A DNA stretch of 64,000 bases, from contig CAZGOM010000005.1 of assembly GCA_964527265.1 (NCBI GenBank), positions 17,299 through 81,298 of the forward strand, written 5' to 3'. Positions within the stretch are counted from its first letter, which is position 1, and every line of letters starts with the position of its first letter. The position numbers and the translations under genes were made by a program. Origin of the DNA: CAZGOM01 sp964527265. GTDB lineage: Bacteria; Planctomycetota; Phycisphaerae; Phycisphaerales; Phycisphaeraceae. The notes below the pieces were generated by a model. It did not search any database, was not told the DNA's origin, and saw only the letters and a list, made by a program, of their open reading frames with translations. Below are positions 17,722-25,931 of this stretch, one piece after another.

Positions 17722-19779
17722 ATGGCGAAGTCCACTCCGCAGCAAGTGTTCAAGACCGACAAACGCATCAAGATGGGCATCTGGGGCCTGGGTCGCGGGA
17801 TGTCTTTTTTCAAGACATGCAAGGCATTGAATATCGACGTCGTGGCGGGGTGCGACTTCAACCAGCATCTGCGCGATCGATTCGAGAAAAACAATCCGGG
17901 CGCGTATGTCACGGAAGATGTCGAGCAGTTTTTGAAGCAGGATATTGATGCGGTGCTGCTGGCGACTTATTGCCCGGCGCACGCGGAAGACGCGATCAAG
18001 TGCCTGGCGGCGGGAAAACATGTGGTATCCGAGGTGACCAGCTTCCACACGCTGGCGGAGGGCGTTCGCCTGGTGGAGGCGGTGGAGAAATACGGACGGG
18101 TGTACCAGCTTGCGGAGAACTACCCCTACAACCGGGCGAATATGTGGCTGGCCCGCAAGTGGAAGGAAGGGCTTTTCGGCGATTTGATGTATGCGGAATA
18201 TGAGTATGTGCATGAATGCCGCTCGCTGGCTTACACGTATGGCGACGGCACACCGGTGATCCCCGGGGACCAGGCGCACTCGTGGCGTTCGTGGCTCAAC
18301 TTCCATTACTACAACACGCATTCGCTTGGGCCGATCATGCATATCACGGGGCTGCGTCCAACACGTGTGACCTCGCTGCCGAGCGAAGTGACGCTGGCGG
18401 GTTATCCGATGAACGCCAAGGAATTTGGCATGGGCGGGGCCACGCCGTCACTGATCAGCATGTCCAATGGATCCGTGGTGCGGAACCTGATGGGGGCCAC
18501 CACCAACGACACGCACCAGCAGCGCATCTGGGGATCGCTGGGCTCTGCGGAGACCGACGGCTTCAGCCTTTCGCTCCGCCTGGGTGCGACGGGAGAATCG
18601 CCGAAGCTACCCGTCCTGGCCAACTGGAGCGGGCTGGGTGAGCTGGCTTCCAAGACCGGGCACGGCGGGTCGGATTTCTGGGTGCTTTACCACTTTGCGC
18701 GCCAGATTCTTGAGGGCGTTCCCGGGCCCTTTGATGTGTACAACGCGTCTGACTGCACGCTGCAGGGCATCCTGGCGTACCGGTCCGCCCGGGAAGGGGG
18801 ACGGCCGATTGATATCCCTGATTTCCGCAAAAAGAAGGAACGGGATCTGCATCGGAACGACAACTACGCACAGCCGCGTTTTGATTACAAAAACGGCTTG
18901 TTTCCCAAGGGTGCGGACACTTCCATCACCCATGGATTCACCAAGTGCATGCGGGACCTGATTGACTTCACAGGGACGTACCGGGCGTACCGTGACTGGT
19001 CGAGCGTTGCGGCAGACATGCAGAACCCGACTCATGCGATTGGTATGGCGGAGAATCTCATGGGGTTGCTGGAGAAGCTGCAGAGCGTTCAAAAACAGGC
19101 GCAGAAGATGGTCGAGCTTTACCCCGGGTCGACCGCGGCGCGTGTGCTCAGCGAAATGCTGGTGGTGGGTGATGCGGCGATTGTGACCAAGGCGGATTAC
19201 GCCAAGCGGCTTAAATCAGAGCACGCGGCTTTGAAGAAGAGCGTGAGCAAGATTCAAGCGAGCCGCGACTCTACGGTTGTGGTGGACAAGGATCCATGGA
19301 CGGCACCGTTCCTGGTGAAGGCGAAGGTTTCGAAGATCTATAAGAAGACTTCGCAGGGGCTTAAAGCGGTCAAGCCGATCACGCTGGCGACACGGGCTGG
19401 CTGGTCGCCGGTGGTGCAGGAGCCGCACACGGCGGGGTTCATCAACGTCCACCGGCTTGTGGGGGAACGCGATGGGCAGGTGTATATCGGATTCACATTC
19501 AACGCTGCGAAAGCCGCGACGTATGACCTTCTTTTGGGTTACGACGGGGGCGTGCATGTGTGGCTGAACGGGAAGTCGGTGTATCTGGACCCTGTGCAGG
19601 CCAACCCGGCGCGTGCAGACCGGGCGAAAGTTGCCGTGAAGGTGAAGAAAGGTGCCAATGAGTTAATGGTGGCGCTGGATCTGGCCAATGGCGAGGGCTG
19701 GGGTGTTTATGCGCGCCTTGCCACGCCGAAGGCGGACCGGAAGAAGACGAACACGACGCCGCTGCCTCTGGAGGCTTGA
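17722..19779 (+). CDS. Gfo/Idh/MocA-family oxidoreductase with extra C-terminal domain
   Basis: This protein has 685 residues, against 350-430 for a usual member. The N-terminal Rossmann fold opens with IKMGIWGLGRGMSFFK and continues with DAVLLATYCPAHAEDAIKCLAAGKHVVSE, the NAD(P)- and substrate-site pattern of the family. Residues to about 470 form the usual two-domain enzyme. A helical linker (about 470-545) follows, and a last domain of about 120 residues contains YDLLLGYDGGVHVWLNGKSV and GANELMVALDLANGEGWGVYARL, which looks like a carbohydrate-binding beta-sandwich. There is no signal peptide. GAGGT 6 bases before the ATG at 17722 fixes the start. It ends at a strong terminator and is probably involved in sugar oxidation or isomerisation. 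Confidence 0.88.
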   Translation: MAKSTPQQVFKTDKRIKMGIWGLGRGMSFFKTCKALNIDVVAGCDFNQHLRDRFEKNNPGAYVTEDVEQFLKQDIDAVLLATYCPAHAEDAIKCLAAGKHVVSEVTSFHTLAEGVRLVEAVEKYGRVYQLAENYPYNRANMWLARKWKEGLFGDLMYAEYEYVHECRSLAYTYGDGTPVIPGDQAHSWRSWLNFHYYNTHSLGPIMHITGLRPTRVTSLPSEVTLAGYPMNAKEFGMGGATPSLISMSNGSVVRNLMGATTNDTHQQRIWGSLGSAETDGFSLSLRLGATGESPKLPVLANWSGLGELASKTGHGGSDFWVLYHFARQILEGVPGPFDVYNASDCTLQGILAYRSAREGGRPIDIPDFRKKKERDLHRNDNYAQPRFDYKNGLFPKGADTSITHGFTKCMRDLIDFTGTYRAYRDWSSVAADMQNPTHAIGMAENLMGLLEKLQSVQKQAQKMVELYPGSTAARVLSEMLVVGDAAIVTKADYAKRLKSEHAALKKSVSKIQASRDSTVVVDKDPWTAPFLVKAKVSKIYKKTSQGLKAVKPITLATRAGWSPVVQEPHTAGFINVHRLVGERDGQVYIGFTFNAAKAATYDLLLGYDGGVHVWLNGKSVYLDPVQANPARADRAKVAVKVKKGANELMVALDLANGEGWGVYARLATPKADRKKTNTTPLPLEA

Positions 19780-19804
19780 GGTTGGTGGATTGATTGTTAT
19801 TGAG

Positions 19805-19840
19805 CAGGCGCCGCGAGTGTTTCGCGGCGCCTGTTTTTTT
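19805..19840 (+). terminator. Intrinsic terminator of the oxidoreductase gene
   Basis: A 12-bp GC-rich stem (CAGGCGCCGCGA 19805-19816 with its complement 19822-19833), a 5-base loop, then seven T. Confidence 0.95.
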
Positions 19841-19860
19841 ATGTTCAGAGGGGAGAAGAT

Positions 19861-19900
19861 TTTTTACCGCGAAGGCGCGAAGGCGCGAAGACACGAAGGT
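19861..19900. repeat. Dispersed TTCGTGTCTTCGCGCC repeat, copy 2
   Basis: This is the reverse complement of the element at 521-552, with one additional 8-base GCGAAGGC unit, as expected for slippage in a short tandem. Confidence 0.75.
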
Positions 19901-20260
19901 CTGAGAAGGTGTTTTTTAAGGGGCTGTGATGGTATTTGGGGATGGTTTATGAACGTTTGGATGAAGAGAAGTGGTTCAAGGATGGGAGGGTTTAATGAGT
20001 GGGGAGATGGTGTCTAATCAAGTGATGTGATGAGTGGTTCCTGGGGGGGCGGGATTGTTTGTGAGAGGTGAATCCCTCGAAAAGAACTGGTCAGTGGTTC
20101 GGATTTGTATTGGGGCGATGCGACAACGGGGAATCTGAGTAGAAAAAAGATCGCTACGAGGAGGTTTTCTTACGCTCTCTGTTGATGGAGGCGTTGCCTT
20201 TTTGTGAAATCAGGCTCAAGGTGTGTAGGTCGCGATGAATATTTGCCTTGCAGTTTTTGC

Positions 20261-21271
20261 TTATGGCTTTGGGCGTCGTTTGACCCTGTTTTCCAGGGCC
20301 TTGAGTTCGGCCTCATCCTGTTGATCAGCCTCGGCAGCCTCACGTTTCTTGCGTTGCAGGTCAAATTCGTGGTAAAGCTCTGTCGTCTGCTGCTCCATCT
20401 TCTCATGACTGATGGAACCCGTATGGGTGAGCAAAGGGAATCCGTTGGAAGTGATAATCTGATCGATGTTTTGCTTCCAGAAGCTCATGCGGGTCTCCTG
20501 CTTACTCTTGGCCCGCAACTCGGCGGTTTCCAGAAAGATGACCACCAGCCGATTCAGGGTGTCGATTTCATCCTCGGTGAGATAATTCTTGGCGATGAGG
20601 ATGTCCTGCTTTCGGACTTTTTCGCCTTTCCAGTGCAGGAGACCAAAGTTTGGGTCGTTCCGGGTTACCCGTGCCGTAACGAGTTCCGCAGCGGTCTTGC
20701 GGGTCACGGCGTAGAGGAGCAGGTTCTGGACGGAAGCAAAGAAGGTTTGCGTAGTGCTGTCCGTCTTGTCGTAGTCACTGCTCAGGGCAAAGAGGTCACG
20801 CACTTTCTGATAAAAGCGTTTCTCGGAGGCCCGGATTTCCCGGATGCGCTCGAGCATCTCATCGAAGTAATCCGGGCGGCCGTCCGGGTTCTTCAGGCGC
20901 TCGTCGTCCATCACGAAACCCTTGAGCATATATTCCTTCAGGACCGTGGAGGCCCACCGGCGAAACTGCACCCCGCGCGGCGAGCGCACCCGGTAGCCCA
21001 CAGCCAGAATGGCCTCCAGGTTGTAGAGGGTGACCGGGCGCTGGACTTCGCGACCGCCCTCGAGTTGAACTACCGAGGATTCCTCGGTAGTTGCCGGCCG
21101 ACTCAGTTCTTTATCCTCAAAAATGTTCTTGAGATGCAGCCCCACGTTATCTGTACTGACATCAAAGAGCTGGGCCATCTCACGCTGCGAAAGCCAGACG
21201 GTTTGGTTTTTGGCCCGGAGCTTGATCTGGGTGCGTCCGTCCGCCGTCGTATAAAGAATCATGTCGGTCAT
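20261..21271 (-). CDS. RhuM-family accessory protein
   Basis: This 336-residue protein matches the RhuM (virulence RhuM) family. The N-terminal DNA-binding-like part reads VWLSQREMAQLFDVSTDNVGLHLKNIFEDKEL. The family hallmark is PVTLYNLEAILAVGYRVRSPRGVQFRRWASTVLKEYMLKGF (about residues 80-120), and a long helical C-terminal half ends in a charged coiled coil. The name comes from a Salmonella pathogenicity island gene; the biochemical role is unknown and the family is spread by horizontal transfer, often next to restriction or other accessory genes. Here no such partner is seen. An in-frame Met at 21340 exists, but the homologous part begins at MTDMILYTTADG. Confidence 0.88.
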   Translation of the reverse strand: MTDMILYTTADGRTQIKLRAKNQTVWLSQREMAQLFDVSTDNVGLHLKNIFEDKELSRPATTEESSVVQLEGGREVQRPVTLYNLEAILAVGYRVRSPRGVQFRRWASTVLKEYMLKGFVMDDERLKNPDGRPDYFDEMLERIREIRASEKRFYQKVRDLFALSSDYDKTDSTTQTFFASVQNLLLYAVTRKTAAELVTARVTRNDPNFGLLHWKGEKVRKQDILIAKNYLTEDEIDTLNRLVVIFLETAELRAKSKQETRMSFWKQNIDQIITSNGFPLLTHTGSISHEKMEQQTTELYHEFDLQRKKREAAEADQQDEAELKALENRVKRRPKP

Positions 21272-21718
21272 GGAGCTTGATCCGCCGGGGAAGGGAAAAG
21301 ACTCGTACGAATAATGTCCTCTTTTCGCGGTCGATGCCAATCAGCATAACGACCGCAAAAACGGAATGTTATTCCTAGCTCTTTGAGGATGGAGAGGGTG
21401 TAAGAAAGAGTTGCAGGCGGGCTATTCAAAAAATCTTGATGGACGGGTAACTTCTGTTTGACGGGATCAGGGAGCATGCGGTTGATTTGGCCGATGGGAC
21501 TGGGTTGGTCGGTGTGGAAGGGCATTGGGGGAGGCGGTGGGTTCTCGCGCTTGGGCGCTTCACCCACGACCAGGCATCGGGTCGGCCTGCGGGCTTGGGC
21601 AGGGGCGCCAATGACGGGGATAGTGGTTTCTGAAGATAGAAATGATGAACAAGGCAGAGAAAAAAAGACATGCTCACGCGGACGAGAGCATGGCACACGG
21701 AAAAGTCACACAGAAGGG
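21272..21718. other. Intergenic gap between rhuM-like and dtxR-like genes
   Basis: Apart from the minus-strand terminator at 21655-21692, I see no supported gene or element in these 447 bases. Confidence 0.4.
21655..21692 (-). terminator. Intrinsic terminator of the dtxR-like gene
   Basis: The stem CATGCTC (21669-21675) pairs with GAGCATG (21686-21692). On the minus strand a run of seven T follows. Confidence 0.8.
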
Positions 21719-22429
21719 TCAGGTTTTTTTGCCGCGTTTGGGGGCGGCTATGGCGGAGGCGGGTTGATCATCGACGAGGATGTTGGCGGCGGCGGAGAGG
21801 GACATTGGGGTTTCGGGGGATTTTTCGGAGCGGATGACGACGATCTGGGCGGTGGGGTCGGCTTTGACGAGGGTGGCGGTGTTGCCGGGTTTTAAGCCCA
21901 GGTGATCGATGAGCTTCAGAAAGTCGGGGGACTGGTCGATGATGCGTTTGACGGTGCGGGTCTGGCCCGGGGGGCAAAGGGTGACGGGTTTAAGGTAGGC
22001 GGTGTCGGGGAACTGGCCTTTGGCGTTGGGGATGGGATCGCCGTGCGGGTCGACCTCGGGGTGGCCGAGGAATTCATCGATGTGGGCCAGGAGCTTGTCG
22101 GAGATGGCGTGTTCGATGGTTTCGGCTTCGTCGTGGACCTCGGCCCAGTCGATCTTGAGGGTGCGGACCAGGAAGAGTTCGATTAAACGGTGGCGGCGGA
22201 GGACCTGGGCGGCGACTTCATGGCCGGAATCGGTGAGGCGGACGCCCTTGTGGGGGACGTATTCAACCCAGCCCTGGCCGACGAGGGTTTTGACCATGCC
22301 CGTGGCGCTGGCGCCGGTGACGCCGACGGAGGAGGCGAGATCGCCCATGGGCATGGCCTGGCTGGTCTGGCGCTGGTGCAGCAGAATCCGCTTGAGGTAG
22401 TCCTCGCGGCTGATGTTATTTGCTGCCAA
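21719..22429 (-). CDS. DtxR/MntR-family metal-dependent repressor
   Basis: This is a 236-residue transcriptional regulator. The winged helix (NISREDYLKRILLHQ ... GASATGMVKTLVGQGWVEYVPHKGVRLTDSG) is followed by the dimerisation/metal domain RRHRLIELFLVRTLKIDWAEVHDEAETIEHAIS. This keeps the His, Glu and EAxxxEH ligand pattern of DtxR and MntR. DPHGDPIP leads to a C-terminal SH3/FeoA-like domain (about residues 145-220). The open frame runs upstream to 22966, but that extension would cross the promoter. The TTG at 22429 with AGGA 6 bases before it gives the family N-terminus. It is divergent from the metal uptake operon and presumably represses it with Mn or Fe as corepressor. Confidence 0.9.
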   Translation of the reverse strand: MAANNISREDYLKRILLHQRQTSQAMPMGDLASSVGVTGASATGMVKTLVGQGWVEYVPHKGVRLTDSGHEVAAQVLRRHRLIELFLVRTLKIDWAEVHDEAETIEHAISDKLLAHIDEFLGHPEVDPHGDPIPNAKGQFPDTAYLKPVTLCPPGQTRTVKRIIDQSPDFLKLIDHLGLKPGNTATLVKADPTAQIVVIRSEKSPETPMSLSAAANILVDDQPASAIAAPKRGKKT

Positions 22430-22555
22430 TGAAGGTCCTTTTTGGCTTTTGGCGCGGACTGTCCGGGGTGTGACGGGCGGTTGGCTGCTTTGACGGCAGC
22501 CATGCCATGAAAGGAAGTATATCCCGGGTTGTCCCCGGATTGAAACGTGGCGTAC

Positions 22556-22585
22556 TTGACATTTAGGTATGCCTAAACTCATAAT
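22556..22585 (+). promoter_or_regulatory. Promoter with DtxR-type operator in the spacer
   Basis: The -35 TTGACA (22556-22561) and -10 CATAAT (22580-22585) are separated by 18 bases. The spacer holds TTTAGGTATGCCTAAA (22562-22577), a palindrome with perfect TTTAGG/CCTAAA arms like known DtxR/IdeR/MntR boxes. Binding there would block RNA polymerase. It faces the metal transporter operon, 82 bases before the first gene. Confidence 0.85.
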
Positions 22586-22666
22586 GTGGGTCGTTAAATC
22601 AATGGGCGCGGCGTGCCACGTTTTAAGGCGGCGCTTTTCAAGTGTTTCAGCATTGTGAGGATTCTT

Positions 22667-23668
22667 ATGCGAACTCTTCTTATTCCGATGTTTGCGGCGG
22701 CGATGGCAGTGATGGCAGTGGCCTTGCCCGGGTGCAAAGACGAGAAGGGGGCCGGCCCGGCGAAGGTGAAAGCGCCGGCGGCGTATCCCTACAAGGCGGC
22801 GGCGACGGTGGCGATGGTGTCTGACATCGTGACGCATGTGGCGGGGGATAAGGCAAAAGTGACGGGAATCATCGGGACGGGGGTGGACCCGCATCTGTAC
22901 AAGCCGACGACGAGCGATGTGCGGGTGTTGTCGGATGCGGACATCGTGTTTTATTCGGGGCTGCATCTGGAAGGGAAGATGGGGGAAGTGCTGGAGAAGA
23001 CGGCCAAGAACAAGCCGACGTTCGCGGTGACAGCGCGGCTGGACTCAAAGTACATCATCCATCCCGACGCCAATGAGGGCGCGCCCGACCCGCATGTGTG
23101 GATGGATTTGAGCGCATGGGCAAAGGCGACCGAGCAGGTGCAGGAAGACTTGAGCGGGTATGACCCGGTGAATGCGGCGCAGTACAAGGCGAATGCGGAG
23201 AAGCTCAAGGATCAGATCCTGGCGCTGGACGCATATGGCAAGAAGATCATGGCGACGGTGCCGAAAGAAAGCCGCGTGCTGATCACGTCGCACGATGCGT
23301 TCAACTACTTTGGCCGCGCGTATAACCTGGAGGTGATGGGCATCCAGGGGATTTCCACGGAATCCGAAGCGGGGTTGAGCGACATCAACAAGCTGGTGGA
23401 TGCGATTGTGAAGCGGAAGATCAAAGCGGTGTTTGTGGAGAGCAGTGTTTCACCCAAGAACATCAAGGCATTGATCGAAGGGGCCAAGGCGCGGGGGCAT
23501 GAAGTCATCATCGGCGGGGAGCTTTTCTCCGACGCGATGGGCCAGGAAGGGACGTATGAAGGAACTTACCTGGGGATGCTGGACCATAACCTGACGATCG
23601 TGGCGCGTGCGCTGGGGGGCGATGCGCCTGAGAAGGGGTTTGTGGGCAAGCTGGAGGGGAAGAAATAG
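22667..23668 (+). CDS. Metal ABC transporter substrate-binding lipoprotein (YtgA/TroA-like)
   Basis: This is a 333-residue cluster A-I metal-binding protein. The signal peptide ends at LPGC (Cys23), so it is a predicted lipoprotein. The metal ligands H76 (DPHLY), H143 (DPHVWMD), H209 (SHDAFNYF) and D289 (FSDAM) fit the His-His-His-Asp set of TroA and chlamydial YtgA, rather than the Glu-containing set of PsaA. It captures Mn, Fe or Zn outside the membrane and hands it to the permeases. The start at 22667 has GAGG 6 bases upstream; an in-frame Met at 22613 would spoil the signal peptide. It is the first gene of the operon after the DtxR-type operator. Confidence 0.94.
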   Translation: MRTLLIPMFAAAMAVMAVALPGCKDEKGAGPAKVKAPAAYPYKAAATVAMVSDIVTHVAGDKAKVTGIIGTGVDPHLYKPTTSDVRVLSDADIVFYSGLHLEGKMGEVLEKTAKNKPTFAVTARLDSKYIIHPDANEGAPDPHVWMDLSAWAKATEQVQEDLSGYDPVNAAQYKANAEKLKDQILALDAYGKKIMATVPKESRVLITSHDAFNYFGRAYNLEVMGIQGISTESEAGLSDINKLVDAIVKRKIKAVFVESSVSPKNIKALIEGAKARGHEVIIGGELFSDAMGQEGTYEGTYLGMLDHNLTIVARALGGDAPEKGFVGKLEGKK

Positions 23669-23719
23669 TACAGAGTACAGGGTTGCGGGTATAGGGTACG
23701 AGGACAGAGTTCTGAAAAA

Positions 23720-23739
23720 CCCTCCCTTTAAGGGGAGGG
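23720..23739. repeat. CCCTCCC/GGGAGGG hairpin inside the metal operon
   Basis: The 7-bp arms CCCTCCC (23720-23726) and GGGAGGG (23733-23739) are flanked by A and T residues. The element lies in the 83-base gap between the binding-protein and ATPase genes, where it could stabilise the upstream message or reduce read-through. A similar element is at 32609-32631. Confidence 0.5.
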
Positions 23740-23751
23740 GGTTAAGAGAAG

Positions 23752-24573
23752 ATGGTTATGAGTGTGATTCAAAAGCCGAATGTTGCGACGGGGGAAGAGC
23801 ATCCCAAGGGATTGCCGTTGTCGATCCATGACATGACGGTTGCTTATGGGCATAAGCCGGTGTTGTGGGATATCGACCTGGATATCCCGGAAGGGAAGCT
23901 GGTGGGTGTGATGGGGCCCAATGGGGCGGGGAAGAGCACGCTGATCAAGGCGGTGCTGGATTTGATTCCGCGTGCGTCGGGGCATGTGACGGTGTTTGAT
24001 AAGCCGTACAAGAAGAGCAGAAAACTGGTGGGGTATGTGCCGCAGCGGGAGAGTGTGGACTGGGATTTCCCGGTGAGCGCTTTGGATGTGGTGACGATGG
24101 GGCGGTATGGAATGATCGGCTGGTGCCTGCCGGTGACGAGTTCGCACAAAAAAGCGGGGCTGCATGCGCTGGAGCGCGTGGGGATGGCGGATTATGCGCA
24201 CAGACAGATCAGTCAGCTTTCGGGCGGTCAGCAGCAGCGCGTGTTTCTGGCGCGAGCGCTGGCGCAGGAGGCGCAGCTTTATTTCATGGACGAGCCGTTC
24301 GCGGGGGTGGACGCGGGGACGGAGAAGACAATCGTGGCGATCCTGCGGGATCTGCAATCGCAGGGGAAGACGACACTGGTGGTTCACCATGACCTGCAGA
24401 CGGTACCGGATTACTTTGATTATGTGATTCTGCTGAACATGCGCGTGGTGGCCCACGGGCCCACAGCGACGACGTTCACGCGGGAGAACCTGCTTAAGAC
24501 GTACGGCGGGAAGCTGACGCTGCTGGATGAGGCGGCCGAGGCGCTCCGGCGGCAGGGGGGCAGCCTGCGATGA
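23752..24573 (+). CDS. Metal ABC transporter ATP-binding protein
   Basis: This 273-residue ABC ATPase is of the Mn/Zn/Fe type (YtgB/ZnuC-like). Walker A GPNGAGKST, Q-loop YVPQRESVDWDFPV, signature LSGGQQQR and Walker B LYFMDEPFAGVD are all intact, and the switch His is in VVHHDL. VDWDFPVSALDVVTMGRYG is characteristic of manganese/zinc/iron chelate importers. It energises the two permeases that follow and overlaps the first by the ATGA stop-start arrangement. Two in-frame ATGs (23752 and 23758) cannot be told apart. Confidence 0.94.
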   Translation: MVMSVIQKPNVATGEEHPKGLPLSIHDMTVAYGHKPVLWDIDLDIPEGKLVGVMGPNGAGKSTLIKAVLDLIPRASGHVTVFDKPYKKSRKLVGYVPQRESVDWDFPVSALDVVTMGRYGMIGWCLPVTSSHKKAGLHALERVGMADYAHRQISQLSGGQQQRVFLARALAQEAQLYFMDEPFAGVDAGTEKTIVAILRDLQSQGKTTLVVHHDLQTVPDYFDYVILLNMRVVAHGPTATTFTRENLLKTYGGKLTLLDEAAEALRRQGGSLR

Positions 24574-25931
24574 TTTCCTGGCTTACCAACTGGGCTGCGG
24601 AGAACTACAACACGCTGGTGGTGTTGGCGGGCGTGAGCATGTTGAGCTTGGCGTCGGGCGTGGTGGGGTGCTTCATGCTGCTGCGCAAGCGTGCGTTGAT
24701 GGCGGATGCGCTGAGCCATGCGACCTTGCCGGGGATCGGGCTGGCATTCATGGTGATGGTGTGGATGGGGGGCTCGGGAAAATCACTGCCGGGGCTGCTG
24801 CTGGGGGCGACGGTGACGGGGGTGCTGGGAGCGCTGGTGGTGATGGCGCTGAGAAACTTTACGCGGCTGAAGGAAGATGCGTCGCTGGGGATTGTGCTGA
24901 GCGTGTTTTTCGGGACGGGGATTTGCCTGATGGGATGGATCCAGAAGATGAAGGAGGGACATGCCGCGGGGCTGGAGTCGTTCATCTATGGCAAGACGGC
25001 GTCGATGGTGGCGCAGGATGCGTGGCTGATCGCAGGGGCGGGCGCGGTGTGCGTGCTGACGTGCGTGATGTTCTACAAGGAATTCCGGCTGATCTGCTTT
25101 GATACGGGATTTGCGCGCAGCCAGGGGTGGCCGGTGGCGCTGATTGACGGGGTGCTGATGACCTTGGCGATCCTGGTGGTGGTGATCGGCTTGCAGGCGG
25201 TGGGGTTGATCCTGGTGATTGCGCTTCTCATTATTCCGCCGGCGGCGGCGCGGTTCTGGACCGACCGGCTGGACAAGATGATCCTGGTGTCGGGTTTCAT
25301 CGGGCTTTTTTCAGGGGTGTCGGGGGCGATGATCAGCGCGAACCATCCGAAGATCCCGTCGGGGGCGATTATTGTCTTGATGGCGATCGTGCTGTTTGTG
25401 GCTTCGATGATGCTGGCGCCCAATCGGGGGGTGATTGCGCGGCTGCTGCGGCATCGGGGCTTGACGGCGCGGATCGCACGACAGCAATTTCTGCGGACGC
25501 TGTTTGAGCTGACGGAAGAGGCGTCGATCGGACCGGTGGAGGCGGGGGTGAAGGTGTCGTTCAAAGTTCTGCTGGGGCGGCGCTCGTGGAATCGGGCGCA
25601 CCTTGCGCGGCTGGTGCGGCAAGGGCTGCGGGAGGGGACGCTGGCGCCGACGACGGACAGCGGGGTGCAACTGAGTCACGCGGGGCTGGTGGAAGCGGCG
25701 CGGCTGACGCGCAATCACCGGTTGTGGGAGATCTATTTGATTACGCATGCGGATATCGCGGCGAGCCATGTGGACCGGGATGCGCATGCCGTGGAGCATG
25801 TGCTGGGTGAGGAGATGGTGGCTCAGTTGGAGAAATTGCTTGAGCCGATGCCGGCGCGGCTTGTGCCGGCGAGCCCGCATGGGCTGGCGTCTGCGGATGC
25901 GTCAGGGCAGAAGAAACGAGGCGGGGCATGA
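24570..25931 (+). CDS. Metal ABC permease fused to a DtxR-like domain (YtgC-like)
   Basis: This protein has 453 residues. Residues 1 to about 290 are an ABC-3 type permease with about eight membrane helices (KRALMADALSHATLPGIGLAFM, GLQAVGLILVIALLIIPPAAARF). From about residue 298 a soluble part follows: a winged-helix-like stretch, then R-N-H383-R-L-W-E387 and HAVEHVLG, which align with the metal and dimerisation domain of DtxR/MntR. EH is kept; the position of MntR Glu99 is His and that of DtxR His98 is Asp. No SH3 domain is present. Chlamydial YtgC carries the same kind of fusion and releases the regulator YtgR. ATGA overlaps link it to both neighbours. Confidence 0.92.
   Translation: MISWLTNWAAENYNTLVVLAGVSMLSLASGVVGCFMLLRKRALMADALSHATLPGIGLAFMVMVWMGGSGKSLPGLLLGATVTGVLGALVVMALRNFTRLKEDASLGIVLSVFFGTGICLMGWIQKMKEGHAAGLESFIYGKTASMVAQDAWLIAGAGAVCVLTCVMFYKEFRLICFDTGFARSQGWPVALIDGVLMTLAILVVVIGLQAVGLILVIALLIIPPAAARFWTDRLDKMILVSGFIGLFSGVSGAMISANHPKIPSGAIIVLMAIVLFVASMMLAPNRGVIARLLRHRGLTARIARQQFLRTLFELTEEASIGPVEAGVKVSFKVLLGRRSWNRAHLARLVRQGLREGTLAPTTDSGVQLSHAGLVEAARLTRNHRLWEIYLITHADIAASHVDRDAHAVEHVLGEEMVAQLEKLLEPMPARLVPASPHGLASADASGQKKRGGA

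Larger units (their letters stand above)
19780..20260. other. Intergenic gap with terminator and repeat
   Basis: This gap holds the terminator at 19805-19840 and the dispersed repeat at 19861-19900. From 19901 to 20260 I see no gene or structured element. Confidence 0.5.

Noticed and set aside
20204..21280. 358-codon plus-strand frame opposite the RhuM-like gene
   Set aside because: The minus strand encodes a clear RhuM family protein; this one has no recognisable motif.
22430..22966. Extended N-terminus of the DtxR-like repressor
   Set aside because: It would run through its own operator and the promoter of the metal operon, and does not resemble the family.
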